A DNA stretch of 64,000 bases, from positions 6,034,001 to 6,098,000 of the forward strand of contig CM072335.1 of the NCBI GenBank assembly GCA_036874045.1, written 5' to 3'. A program made the position numbers and the translations under genes. The notes beneath the pieces are model-generated. The model saw only the letters and a list, made by a program, of their open reading frames with translations. It had not been told where the DNA came from and made no database searches. Source of the stretch: Cymodocea nodosa. Taxonomy: Eukaryota > Streptophyta > Magnoliopsida > Alismatales > Cymodoceaceae. Shown here piece after piece: positions 1-12,411 of this stretch. How positions within the stretch are numbered: position 1 is the stretch's first letter; each line of letters starts with the position of its first letter.

Positions 1-2958
1 TAATGTTCAAATAACTCCTACTTATGTTATTTCAAATGTATTGTATGTAGAAAACCTAAGGTTTAATTTGTTGAGTGTTATAAAACTAATTGGTAATGGA
101 TACTCTGTAGTGTTTGAAGATAATGTATGCAAAATTATTGATAAAATTACAGATGAACTTAAGTTTATTGCTAAAAGAAAAGGTTCTGTATGTATTTTAT
201 CTTTACCTTTTGGTGCAGTTGATTTAAATTCATGTTTGCTATCTAAAACTAGTGATGCATATCTTTGGCATAGAAGGATTGGACATATTAATATGAAACT
301 GTTACATAAACTGTTTAGAAAAAATTGTGTGAGAGGTTTACCAAAGATTAAATACTCAAAGGATTTCATATGTGATGCATGTGAGTTAGGTAAACTTCGT
401 AAACACTCTTTTAAATCTAAAACTGATATATCAAGCAAGAGAGTCTTAGAACTTATACATATAGATTTATTTGGACCAACAAGAATCATGAGTCTTGGTT
501 GTAAAAGGTATATATTTGTTTTAGTAGATGACTTCTCAAGATACACTTGGGTATATTTTCTAGCAATTAAAACTGATGTTTTTGAAGTTTAAAATGTATT
601 GTAATCTTGTTCAAAATGAACAAAGTGTCTCTATTCAAAAACTTAGGAGTGATCATGATATTGAATTTGAAAATGATCAAATGGATAATTACTGTAAAAA
701 TCATGGCATTGATCACAAATATTCCTTTCCAAGAGTACCTTCTCAAAATAGTGTTATTGAGAGAAAGAATCGATCACTTCAAGAAATGGCCAGAACTATG
801 TTAAATGAACATAATCTATCTCAAAATCTTTAGGCTGAAGTAGTGAATACAACATGTTATATTATTAATAGAAATCACTTAAGGCCTCTCGTTAATAAAA
901 CTCATTTTCAAATTATGTTTGATAGGGTTCTAAAAATTTCCTATATGAAACCATTTGGTTGTAAGTATTTTATTCTTAATACTAAGGATAAAAGGGATAA
1001 ATTTCTAGCCAAAGCGGATGAAAGAAATTTTGTAGGTTACTCTACTAGAAGTAAAGCCTATAGAATTTATAATAAGACTTCTAGAACTATCGAAGAAACC
1101 CTTCATATAAGCTTCAATAAAAATTCTTTTAGAGAATCTCAATCTAAAGTTGATAATGATGATATGATCAACTTCCCAAGACAATTAGAGATTAATAGAG
1201 AGATTGAAGATTTATTTGAGAAAATTAAAAATATGAACTTAAATGATCAAACTAATGATCAAAGTGATGTATCTTTAGATGTTGGTGAGAATATTGAGGA
1301 GAATCATAGAAATTGGCGTTATTCTTCATCATATCCCATCACTCAAGTCATTAGTAATATTAATGAGGGAGTCAAAACTAGAGCTTCAGTAAATTTAAAT
1401 AGTTTGTGTATGTTTGTTTCTATGGTGGAACCAAAGAATATAGAAGAAGCATTATCTAATGAAAATTGGATAGTGACAATGCAAGATGAACTAAATCAAT
1501 TCATCAGAAATGATGTTTGGGAATTAGTCTCTCCACTAGAAAATCAATCCATAATATATACAAAGTGGATCTTTAGAAACAAAACTAATGAGACTGGTCA
1601 AGTTATAAGAAACAAAGCTAGATTAGTTGCACAAGGGTATACATAGGAAGAAGGACTCAATTATGATGAAACATTTGCTCTTGTGGCTAGGTTAGAAAGT
1701 ATTAGAATATTATTGGCCTATGCTTGCTATATGGATTTTAAACTATATCAAATGGATGTTAAAAGTGCATTTCTAAATGGGTTAATTAATGAAGAAGTTT
1801 ATGTGAAACAACCTCTTAGATTTGAAGATATTAAAAATCTTGATTGTGTATAAATTGAAGAAAGCGTTATATGGTTTGAAGTAAGCACCTAGATCATGGT
1901 ATGAAAGATTATCTACTTTCCTAATAGAACAAGATTATATCATGGAAAAAGTAGACCATACTCTTTTTATTAAAAAGGTTGATAAAGATCAGATTGTTGT
2001 TCAAATATATGTAGATGATATAATCTTTGGAGCAACTTTTGAAAAACTGATAAAAATATTTTTTGAAGAGATGGCTAGTCAGTTTGAGATGAGTATGATA
2101 TGAGAACTTTCATATTTTCTAGGACTTCAAATTAAGCAAATGGATAAAGGTATATTTTTGAATCAGGAAAAATATGTAGTTGAAATGCTTAAGAAATTTA
2201 ATTTTAATGATACAAGGATTCAAGGAACTCCTATGAGTACTTCTTTAAAGTTAGATATTGATGACATAGGAAAACCAATAGATTAAAGGAAATACAGAAG
2301 TATGATTGGTTCTTTACTTTATTTGACAGCTAGTAGACCTGATATTATGTTTGTTGTGTGTGCTTGTGCTAGATTTCAATCTAATCCTAAAGAATCACAC
2401 TCAATTGTTGTTAAAAGAATATTTAGATATATACAAGGAACTAAAAATTTTGGTATGTATTATTCTAAGGATAGTTCAATAGATCTTATAGGATATACTA
2501 ATGCTGATTACGTAGGATCTAAATCTGATAGAAAAAGTACTAGTGGCACATGTCAATTATTGGGAAATAATTTGGTGTCATGGTTTAGTAAAAAGCAAAA
2601 CTGTGTGGCACTTTCAACCACTAAAGTTGAATATGTTGCTACTGCATTGTGTTGCACTCAGATTCTGTGGATAAGGCAAACTTTAGAAGACTTTGGATTA
2701 TCTTATGATACAACTAAGATTTATTATGATAGTAGTTCTGCAATAAATCTTTCCAAAAATACTGTATTACATTCTAGAGCAAAACATATAGAGGTTAGAC
2801 ATCATTTTCAAAGAGATAACATAATTAATGGAAAAATTAAATTAGGATTTGTGTCTAATAAAAATCAATTAGCTGATATATTTACAAAACCTTTAGATGA
2901 AAATACATTCTGCAACATAAGATTAAATTTAGGTATTTGTAGGCTATGTGATGTGTAA
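1..2958 (+). pseudogene. pol: copia pol (pre-integrase, INT, RT, RNase H), broken
   Basis: The polyprotein would process itself, copy RNA to DNA and integrate the copy. The window opens just after the protease. A GAG pre-integrase zinc region is visible (HRRIGH near 270-290, CDAC near 375). The integrase core follows, with Asp in HIDLFGP (about 460) and Glu in ERKNRS (about 760). RT has YVDDIIFGA (about 2010-2036). RNase H is at about 2450-2930 and ends in LADIFTKP and LGICRLCDV. Breaks include a frameshift near 590, a second in the RT near 1850, and stops near 832, 1645, 2101 and 2284, mostly where homologous copies have Trp or Gln. The second integrase Asp motif reads SDHDIEF instead of SDHGGEF. 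It is a dead copy of Sirevirus-like type. Confidence 0.9.
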
Positions 2959-4513
2959 AATGCTTAAACTACACAAAAGATAAATATTGTTGATGATGTT
3001 GTTGACCTCATAGATATTATATACTTATCATAAATATCTAAGTAATATCTAAACTGCTACATGAGATACTATGTATATACGATAAAATTATTGTAGTATC
3101 TTATTGATTTTACTTATCTTTCCAAGTTTAATGTTTTTTTTTTTTTAAGTGGAAATGTCAATGAAAAACAATAAATTCCTCTGAAATCCTGAAATTTTGA
3201 TTAAATGTTTTCTATGGATCAATGAGAGTGCATATGATCATGCATGAGTTTGACTTGATTGATTAAACTTGTAGAATAGTTTATATGTAAATCTTATTAA
3301 ACTACTACTCAAAAGTATAAGCTTATTGAAATTGATTCATATTTTCAGTAAAATTATATACGTAAAAATTGTATGAGATTTGTGTTTTATCATATATGTA
3401 TTAATGAAATACATATATATACTATGCTTAAAATAAAAAGTGCTTACAAAGTGAAAATATTTGAGAGTTTATTGATCAGTTTGATCACGAGCCTCTTGTA
3501 CTTGAGCAGATAGGTATGTAAGGATTGTTGTCCTCAAAAAGGATTCTTTAAATCTAGCAACCTAAAGTCCTAATCAGACCTAGGATTGTCGATTGAAAGC
3601 TCATTACACGGGTACATTAGGAAGCTCTTGTATGATTCAAGCTTTTCAAACTAACTTTTAAAGAAAATTATTAATATTTATTGTTTTGAAAAGATAAAAG
3701 TTATTTCATTAATTACGGATATCTTTGAATCGAATATGGTTTCTACCAATATGACTGCTAATTTATTGAATCAAAATTAGTACTTTTGAAAGTGTTTATT
3801 TGAGATACATTCCTTTATTCTGCTTGAGTTAATCATATTAAGTTTAAAGTTATGTTTTGGTTCATATACGGTTTGAGTTGATTCTGGAAATCATTCTTGA
3901 TGAATTTAGGTTTTAGTTATAAGTAACACCTACTTTATACAAGTATATTTTGTATGTTATTGCATATATTTGAAGTATATTTGTAGGGGGAGGAATTACA
4001 ATGTCAAAAATAGATTAATATCATTCAATATATAGATCTTAGTTAATCCGAGTTTAGTCCTCTTAAGATCTTGATGAAATAATTTAATAGACAAACAAAC
4101 TATTTTAGATTCATAAAAAGAGTTGGAATAGTTTACGATGTTCTCAAGAAAATAGTTAATTAAGTTACTTTAGCTTGTATATTGATTTCAGAAGCTTTCA
4201 ATTAAAGACATCTGAATTTTTGTCAAGTATACTAATTTAATGTTATATTATATAAGGTAATATGTAAAACTGCCTCTAGACAGTATTTTACTTGTTAGGT
4301 TAAGTAACTCAACGAGTTATGCTTAATGTTTTTGGGTACCTCGATTGAGTAAATGTTATTCAATATTCTTTTAAAACTCAAACCCGACTTATAGACTCGT
4401 TAAGTTATTCTATTGAAACCCTATTTAAACACTTATTACATAAGAACTTAGGTTATCTCGTAACCTTTGTGTTTGAAAATCTTTCCTGCTTGTTCCTGTT
4501 ACAACTTGTGACA
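2959..4513 (+). repeat. long 3' non-coding region of element M, related to Gypsy-type G unit
   Basis: No coding region is seen between the pol stop and the extra ORF. From about 3195 to 4030 the sequence aligns by eye, in inverted orientation, with the 3' region of G unit E_A (about 41890 down to 39420, skipping the solo LTR there). A shared landmark is TTGATCACGAGCC, at 3479 here and on the minus strand near 41600 there. It also shares an internal G-rich tract (GTAGGGGGAGG, about 3985). The last 450 bp have no partner in the window that I can see. They hold a TATA-like CCCTATTTAAACAC about 95 bp before the next ORF, which could be an internal promoter (inference). Confidence 0.7.
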
Positions 4514-6788
4514 ATGTTCTCCAAGTTCAACAAAGGGCATGGCAGAGGAAAAGGAAAAGGTAGAGGTAGTGCAAAAGGCAAAGAAATTGAGGTAGATGAT
4601 GTTCCTCATACATGGTTTAAGAAAATTTTGCAAGTTGATACAAGGTTAGCTCAAATATATCATGACTACTTCTTTTCTGAATAGATACTTGATGAAGTTA
4701 GACAAGAACTTCAACATATTGCTGAGAATATACATTATCTGGGTATTAAAAATAAATATGATAGAGAATATTGCATGAAATGTGTAGAGATAGCATTTTT
4801 GGAATAATATGCTAAATATTTGGAAAAAGGCATAGGTTCATCAAATAGAATTCCTCAAACACCCATAAATGGAACTAGACTACAACCATTTGAGGAAGAA
4901 CATGAATCTGCTATACCTACACCGTTATATTCCAAGGAAAAACAATCAAATATTGTTGTTGATCAGAGAAAAGTTGATAGTCTACAAAAGGTAATAGCTA
5001 TAGAAAGTGCCTTTGAAGAATTAAAACAAAAAACTTTTTTGGATCAAATTTGGAAGAAACCAGCAACAATAGGAGAAGAACAATTGACTTGCTACAAGAG
5101 AAAGCGAGTCAAGAAAATAAAGCAAAAAGAGCTTATTTCTATGGAAACAAATATTGTTGAAAAAGAACAATCAGATGAGGTTTTATTTCCTAAAGGCAAT
5201 GTATGTCTAGACATTGTACCTTTTTGTGCATCTGATAAGCTCATTAGTTTAGAACACATTGAAACCGATGATGATGATGAGACCTTATTTTCTTTTTCTA
5301 GAAAACTTGAAAAGAAATCAAAGACAGACATTAGTTCAAGTTTTTCTATTATTTCAAGCCTTGATGATGTTGAAATTGACAAATTAGAGCATTATGCAAC
5401 TGATATTGAACAAGTTATTACAGATGTACTTGAAAATATTGAGGCAGTAACTAGTTTAGAGGCTGAATTGTTTAGAGTAGCAACTATTGAACAAGATACG
5501 ACTCCAGAAGAGCTTAATGTTGATCAGCCTACTTTAGTATCTATAGAACCAGAGTTTGAGAATTCATAGCATGTACAAATGGAAATATCTATTGCAGAAA
5601 TTGAAAAATTACAGACAAATACACAAGTTGATGAATTTGTGCAAAATTTGAACTTTGTATTTTCTATAGAAACTGAACCAATGAATGTGGTGGATAATGG
5701 AAATGTTCCTTACACGGTTGAAGCTGAAGAATCAAGCTTACCTGAGCAGCTTCAAGAGAATATTCTGATAAAGGAACACAATGACATTCATTTTGAAGAA
5801 GAGATTCCTAAGGATGAATTAAATTTAGAATCAAGGCTTTAGGTATTAACTTCTTTGTACAGAACAATAAACGTTCAAGGAAATTCAATTCATTTTAGAT
5901 CCGAGGAAGCATTGCAGAAATATAATAATTTGTTTGCTTGTCAGATTCTTCATGCTCGCCCAATAAAGTTCAGAAATTTATTGAAAATAAGAGATCTATT
6001 TGAGTTTCAAGGCTTAATTAAATTCTTACCAGTTGGAACAAAATAGAAGCAATACAAAGATCTTATTATAGCTTTTTACAGTAATCTGGTAACGAATGAA
6101 AATCCTTTGAAAACTCAAATATCTCAATAGGAGTTTACTTTATCTCCTAAATTGATTTTTGAAGTTTTAGGATTAAGAAATCAAGGCGTTGTTGTTACAA
6201 ATAGATTTGACATGGTTAGACAACTGGAATGAGACGTTCAGTCTTTATCACAAATTCCAAGTGTATATATAGAAATGAGACTCATGGAAAATTTGAATGT
6301 AGAGGCTAGGTTTATTACAAATATTCTGCATGCTAATTTATTTTAGAGAGTCGGACATAATCTAGAAGTCAGTAGAAGTTGTCTATATGCAACTTATGGA
6401 CTTCTGAACAAAATTCAAATTAATTGATTTGATGTATTCACATATCAACTACAACATGAGTTCAAAGCTATTTTTTGGTGATGCTGTATGTCAACTTCTT
6501 GCAAACCAATTAATCTTATCTGATTGGCCCTTTAAAACTAAAGGCATGAGAGCCTTCAGTATTAAAGATTTACAAAAATATCAGTCTATGCATCCCAAAC
6601 AGCAACAACAACAGCCTGAATTATCAAAACAACAACCACAATAGCCAACCTATTCAGAACAAGTACAACAGCAACCAGATCTACCTCCTACCTTAGATGC
6701 AGTGCTGAATGATATTAGAAATGATTTTAGGCATCTAGGAGATAAAATTTGTTCTGTTATTAATGATATAGTTAGGAGGCATAGATAA
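4514..6788 (+). pseudogene. extra ORF of element M, plant-transposon-protein type
   Basis: This is a long ORF in the env-like position (after pol) of a copia element. It opens with a Gly/Lys/Arg-rich run (GHGRGKGKGRG), which suits nucleic-acid binding. An acidic low-complexity region follows (about 4820-5840). The C-terminal globular part (about 5855-6420) resembles the 'putative plant transposon protein' type, with LFEFQGLIKF and FYSNL motifs. The tail is Gln-rich. A related C-terminal region lies on the minus strand at 35850-37230 (LFKFQGLLELF, FYANL). I see no signal peptide or obvious membrane span, so a true envelope role is not supported. In-frame stops are at 4682, 4807, 5567, 5840 and 6044, with a frameshift near 6428. 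The start at 4514 is the first Met before the basic run. Function is unknown. Confidence 0.65.
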
Positions 6789-7242
6789 ATGTATTTTCAT
6801 TTGTTTGTTTGCTTGTGTTTGAATACAAAATGTAATGTTTGTATTTCTTGGTTGCTTATTTGAATAATATATTTTACTGTAAATGATTTCATTCTTATTA
6901 ATGTTTATAGAAAGTTGAGTTGTATATACATGTCTCTTAGATTTTTTTATGCTATGTAATCATCTTTTTGATTAATGACAAAAAGGGGGAGATGATTATG
7001 TGTTTAAATTGCATATATATATTAAAAATGGGGGAGATGATTATGTTGAAATCTTTTATTTGAGAAGTTTTATTCCTGAGAGAATTTTTTTTACACAAAC
7101 AATAGATATAATCTTAAGTGAACTTAAGTCAACAAAAATGTTTGTTGAATTAAAACTTAATCCAACGGAGGTGCTTCGTTGAGTTAAACATATTTCATAA
7201 TTGATTTAATATGATTTTTGTCATCATCAAAAAGGGGGAGAT
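6789..7242 (+). other. 3' untranslated region with repeated polypurine tracts
   Basis: Three PPT-like tracts occur: AAAAAGGGGGAGATG near 6980, ATGGGGGAGATG near 7028, and the terminal AAAAAGGGGGAGAT at 7229-7242 abutting the LTR. The last is the expected primer for plus-strand DNA synthesis. Multiple PPT copies before the 3' LTR are a known Sirevirus feature. Just before the terminal PPT, CATCATCAAAA can pair with TTTTGATGATG inside the LTR start. Confidence 0.8.
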
Positions 7243-8790
7243 TGTTGAGTATTTTGTTTTGATGATGTATGCTAAATAAGTATAATCATATTCACTCAAT
7301 TATTATTGTTTGTGAAAGTAAATTAAGAACATCAATTAATATAGAAAAGTTTACTGATATAAATACTTATCTGTAATGGATCTTAAATTATGCTAAGTTA
7401 AATAACTAGTCGTTATGTTATACTAACTTTTCATTTAACTAAACGTTAAGTTAACATGTGTTTTTATTGTAAAGCATGATATGTTTTAAAGTTATATTTT
7501 CTATATCATGAACAATGCATGTTTAGACAACTCGTTGAGTTAGTGAGTTATTTGTATAAAGGTCACGTGAGAACTTGTTGAGTTATAGGCTTAAAGGTTA
7601 AAATAGATCATGTGAGAATTTGTTAAGTTAGTGAGTAAAAGAAGAGTCAAACTCGTTAAGTTAGTATTGTACACATGGTGAAATTAAGGTTTACGAATGT
7701 TACAGTGTATCACGTGAGGTGCACATGTTTAACTCGTTAAGTTATTAACATAACTACATGCATTGAGTTGCTATATTGAACACTAACGCAATACGTTAGG
7801 TTTGCATTATAAACTTAAAGTTATTATTCTTGCATGTGATAAATTCTTATTATAAAAGTATTTGTTTATTACTGGTTCGTTGAGTTATTAGTAACACAAC
7901 GAAGTTGGTTCGTTGAGTTAGTGTAACACCATAGACTTAGTTTGTTGAGTTAGCTACAGTACTTGTCACGTGATTTGGCACATGATGAACTTGTTGAGTT
8001 AGATATGTTAAGTTATAAATCTACTTGTATTACTTGGTTAGTTAACATTAGCACAACAACTTGTTATTACACTTGATGAAAAATTTTGGATGAGAAAGTT
8101 TATTTTGTAGGAAATTTTTTAGAAATCCAGGATTAATGAATAAAGTAAATTCGAAAAGAAAACGTGGGTCAGAACGTGTGTATTTCGATGAAGAAAAAGC
8201 AAAAGACGTGAAGAGTAGAAAACTTATAGTGATTAAACGTGGATGATATGCATGAAGTGAATATACAGTATAAAAGGCATAGAATTCTCCTTGATCAATT
8301 ATCCTTGCACACCAAACGAAATATCTTTTCAGGGATCAAAAACACCTCTCTAAGGAAAAGCTCTCAAGTGGAAGAAAATTCAGTGAAGTAGAAAAAGTCA
8401 AATTTATGTCACTTAAGATTTGAAGTATTAGAAGGAAGCAAATTCGATGAAGTAGAGAAAGTCAGATATTTGTCACTGAAGAATTGCAGAAGAAAAAGAC
8501 GAAGAAGAAGAAAAAGAAAAATCTCGAATAGGGAGAAATGCTTTAAATTCCGCAAATTAGTTTTTTCTGTTTGTAGTTAGGAAATTGATTAGATGAAACA
8601 TGGTATCGTTATATAATTAAATCTACAATTTCAGAGGAGAATTGAATTGTATATTGTAATTGAAACCTTGAATAAAATGATTTGATTAAAATAGTGTCTA
8701 GACTTGTTTTTATTTTTGAAGTTTTAATTATAATTAAAACTGTTAAAAAACACAATTCACCCTCCTCTTGTGTAGCCCTTCGATCTTACA
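7243..8790 (+). repeat. 3' LTR of element M
   Basis: The LTR begins TGTTGAGTATTTTG directly after the PPT and ends CGATCTTACA. Length is 1548 bp. Within it, GTTGAGTTA / TAACTCAAC words recur (about 7530-8000), often with CACGTG nearby. The block about 7550-7830 is related to the Gypsy-type LTR at 37270-39239. The last 1.1 kb recurs inverted at 10358-11493. The downstream end was fixed by matching it to the start of that inverted copy. Confidence 0.85.
8269..8277 (+). promoter_or_regulatory. TATA box of the M LTR
   Basis: TATAAAAGG lies about 520 bp before the LTR end, a usual U3/R position. The inverted LTR copy keeps the core of the element (GCTTTTTATACTG near 10868). Transcription would start about 30 bp downstream (inference). 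Confidence 0.6.
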
Positions 8791-9130
8791 ATGGGGAAGA
8801 TAGATGTCATTCAAGTTCTATCTCCTGATATTTTACATATTTTCTATAATTTGTCCTCTATAAAATATAGGAAAGATGGGTGCCATTTGAGTACTTTTTC
8901 CTAATATTTTACATAATTCCTCTTTTGTAAAATATAGGAAAGATGAGTGTCATTTGAGTACTATCTTCTAATTTTTTACATAATGTTTCTTTTGTAAAAT
9001 ATAAGGAAAATGGACACCTACCGGGTGCTATCTCCCATAATTTCTAAAATTTATGAATATAAGAAAGATAGGCACTAACCAAGTGCTATCTCCTATAATT
9101 TCTAAAAAAATTATGTTATAAGGAAGATGG
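8791..9130. repeat. degenerate minisatellite, about five units of 57-76 bp
   Basis: Units begin near 8799, 8875, 8942, 9010 and 9067. Each has GAT(G/A)G then a TGCTATCTCC-type centre, a TTTTACATAAT or TAATTTCTAAAA stretch and an end like AAAATATAGGAAA. The copies have diverged in both length and sequence. No coding content is seen. Confidence 0.75.
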
Positions 9131-10357
9131 CCTTTCATTTTCTTAAATCTTAGAAAGAATTATAAAACAAAAAATAATCATGCAAGGAGGATAGGTAATG
9201 TTAGATTTTTACTTCCTAGTATTTTTCTTCCCTTTGGGAATCATGAAAAGGCAAATGTTGGTGAAGTTATTTTCCTTTTAGTACCCAAATATGACAAAAG
9301 AATGTTGAAATATAAAAAAGAGAGATGAATATCATGATAACATTTAAGTAATAATGATAACTTGACATTTATAAAATGTTAGGTGACATTCAATGCAAAT
9401 TGACAAAATATATTGTTAGTAATTTTGTTTTGATGATGAATATTTTACTAAAGTTTATAAATAAATCTAAATAAATCTAAGTATAATAGTCACATAGTTA
9501 GACGTTAATGAGTTTTAAGAAGTCATATAGTGTTCAATAATTCTGAGTTTTAAAATTTATAAAACCATAAGTGCATGACATCAGATGTAGATACTAGCAA
9601 ATATGGGTCATCCTTAGGGACTTGTTGGTTAATTTTAGATTTCAAGATTAAGAAATTGTCTCAATTACTAGTGTAGATTTGGTTTTATACACAACTTTGG
9701 TATTAACATAATTTTAACTCTACATGCATATGTCAAATAGACTCAGGAAATTAATCATAAGCTTGTAGCCAAGTGTAGATAAGAAGATAAAATTTATATA
9801 TCTTCAAACAAAACAGAACATTGGCAAGAAATTCGGATGTGAAAATAGCCCTAAAAATCGAAAAATTACGTCTGCCAGCACCCTTATCTTAAAAACCTTA
9901 TATTTCAAAGAATACCTATCCAAATTAGATGAAATCAGGTGCGTTGGAAGCTTCTTAGAATAAGGATCAAAATAGAGTTTTCACACCTTAGATAATAGTA
10001 GATTCACAAAACATTATAGATAAAATAGAGAAAAATGAAATTTCGCATCTTGATTTTTTCACCTTTGAAAACCTTAACAAATCAACTCTAAATATTATGA
10101 AATTTCAGAAAATCAAAGTAGAAACATAGCCACACATATTAGAGAAGATTTAGATTTTTCTACAAATGTTTTAGTGCTCAAATCACCCTTCAAACCTCTA
10201 AAAGCATGAACATAAAATAGAGTTATGAATCTACAATCATCCACTTGCATACTCACTTGAAATTTTGATTTCTTTCAAATGGATATTATTGAAATCCACT
10301 TAACTACCATTCAGATAGTAACATATAACAAGATTTCACAATGATGAAATTAAGTCT
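9131..10357. repeat. uncharacterised sequence with an LTR-like start at 9413
   Basis: 9131-9412 shows no recognisable gene. At 9413, TGTTAGTAATTTTG followed by TTTTGATGATG resembles the start of the M LTR, so a diverged LTR may begin here in + orientation. I cannot find its end or a primer site. The rest (to 10357) has no coding sequence and no match that I can see elsewhere in the window. Confidence 0.35.
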
Positions 10358-11493
10358 TGTAGGACCGAATGGCTACACAAGTGAGGGGTGAATTGTGTTT
10401 TTCAACATTTTCGATTATAATTGAAACTTCAAAAATAAAAACAAGTCGAGACACTGTTTTAATCAAATCATTTTATTCAAGGTTTCAATTACAATATACA
10501 ATTCAATTCTCCTATGAAATTGTAGATGCAATTATATAACGATATCATGTTTCATCTAATCAATTTCATAACTACAAATAAAGAAAACTAAGTTGCGGAA
10601 TTTAAAACATTTTTCCCTATTCGAGATTTTTCTTCTTCTTCTTCTTCTTTTTTTTCTGCAATTCTTCAGTGACAAATATCTAACTTTCTCTGCTTCACCA
10701 AATTTACTTCCTTCTGCTACTTCAGATCTTTAGTGACATAAATCTGATTTTTTTCTGCTTCACTGAATTTTCTTCCATTTGAGATCTTTTCCCTGAAGAG
10801 GTGTTTTTGATCCCTAAAAAGATATTTCATTTGGTGTGTAGGGATAATTGATCAACGAGAATTCTATGCTTTTTATACTGTATATTCACTTCATGCATAT
10901 CCTCCACGTTTAATCACTATCAGTTTTCCATTCTTCACGTTTTTTGTTTTTCCTTCATCGAAATACACACATTCTGACCCACATTTTCTTTTCGAATTTT
11001 CTTTAATCATCAATCTTAGATCTCTAAAAAATTTCCTGCAAAATAAACTTTCTCGTCCAAAATTTTTCATCAAATGTAATAAGAAGTCGTTGTGTTAATG
11101 TTAACTAAATGAGTAATACAAGTAAATTTATAACTTAACGTATCTAACTTAACGAGTTCATCATGTGCCAAATCACGTGACAAGTACCATAGCTAACTCA
11201 GCGAACTAAGTCTGTGGTGTTATGCTAACTCGACGAACCAACTCCATTATGTTACAGTTAACTCAATGAACCAACTTTGTTGTGTTACAGTTAACTCAAC
11301 GAACCAGTAATAAATAATTGTTTTTACAATAAAGTATTTACCACGTGCAAGAATAATTACTTTAAGTTTATAACGCTAACCTAACGCATTGCCTTAGTGT
11401 TTAATATAGCAACTCAATGCGTGTAGTTATGTTAACTTAATGAGTTAAACATGTGCAACTCACGTGATACACTATAACATTCGTAAACCTTAG
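10358..11493 (-). repeat. inverted, truncated M-type LTR
   Basis: The reverse complement of this segment matches the last 1.1 kb of the M LTR: its end (TGTAGGACCGAATGG at 10358 against TGTAAGATCG), the TATA region and the TAACTCAACGAACC array. Homology stops at about 11493, where a copia gag tail on the other strand begins abruptly. The first roughly 400 bp of the LTR are missing, so this is a broken end and not a solo LTR. Confidence 0.8.
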
Positions 11494-12411
11494 AACTGAA
11501 TGAAAAACTTATAAAACAATGTGTAGAAAAATCTAGTTCTAAGTCTGATATAGAAAAATTAGAACAAGAAATTGGTAGACTAAAATTTAACCTAGGAGCT
11601 TTTACCAAAGGAGATAAGAAATTGACCAATATTATTAATAGTTATAAAGTTTTTGGTGATAGAACTGGTATAGGTTTTAACTATGAACCACCAAAAACAT
11701 ATGCTTCTGTTAATTTTTCAAATAGCTATAAAATGGACTATGGAAATGGCTATTTGAAAAAAATTAATAAAGAGTTATCTATGTGTTAAAAAGAAATTCT
11801 GTTAATCGAAATAACACATGGATCTCAAAACAAAATAGATTTCAAATATTCTCCATTAACAAAAATGGACCTAAGAAAATATGGGTGCCAAATGATGTGA
11901 TTATGACTATTCTTGTAGGTCAAAACTAAAAGATCACGATGGGTGATGGACAGTGGTGCTTTAAAGCATATGATTGGAGATAAATCTGTCCTAAAAGACT
12001 TGAAGAAGATTGATGGAGGAAATGTCAGATTTGGTAATGACTAGAAAGGTAAGATTATTGGTATCGGATCTATTTATGTAAATGATAAAATGATTATAGA
12101 TAATGTTTTGTTAGTTGGAAATTTAGAGCATAATTTAATTAGTATTACATAGTTAGAAGATAAGGGTTATATGGTTATGTTTAAATCTAAGAAATGCTTA
12201 GTTATTAATGAAAATTCTAATGAAGTCAAATTCACTGCTCATAGAAGAAATGATGTCTATTTTCTAAATTTACCTGATGATGTTTCTACTGTTGATTCCT
12301 GTTTAATTGCTAATAATTTAGACAATGCAAGATTATGACATCGTAGACTAGGTCATATTCATATGAAGTAGCTAGATAAGTTAGTTAAGAAGAACCTAGT
12401 AGATGGTTTAC
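11494..12411 (+). pseudogene. gag-pol: copia element 2: Gag tail, protease, pre-integrase start
   Basis: Reading starts abruptly in the coiled-coil Gag tail (about 11494-11800). That part ends in the FTKGDKKLTNII and FGDRTGIGF segment, equivalent to FTQGQKGLNKIIGSQR in the element at 43901. The protease follows, with VMDSGALKHM (about 11950); the usual DSGCSKHM has Cys changed to Ala. HRRLGHIHMK of the pre-integrase domain is at about 12345. Stops and frameshifts are frequent. The reading frame is cut at 12411 by the solo LTR and continues at 15011. Confidence 0.85.

Larger units (their letters stand above)
1..8790 (+). mobile_element. Ty1/copia element M, 5' end outside window
   Basis: This is the 3' portion of a copia element. 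Its order is broken pol (to 2958), a long non-coding 3' region, an extra ORF (4514-6788), repeated polypurine tracts and a 3' LTR (7243-8790). Copia order is shown by integrase lying before reverse transcriptase and RNase H. The G-rich PPT and the LTR start resemble those of the Sirevirus-like elements elsewhere in the window. The distance from the end of pol to the LTR is about 4.3 kb, far longer than the roughly 400 bp in the element at 43901-52455. Part of this extra DNA and part of the LTR are related to the Gypsy-type G units. The 5' LTR and gag lie outside the window, so the target duplication cannot be tested. Confidence 0.85.

Noticed and set aside
22..546. Long minus-strand ORF opposite the M integrase
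   Set aside because: It is the antisense shadow of the copia pre-integrase/integrase region and has no recognisable protein motif.
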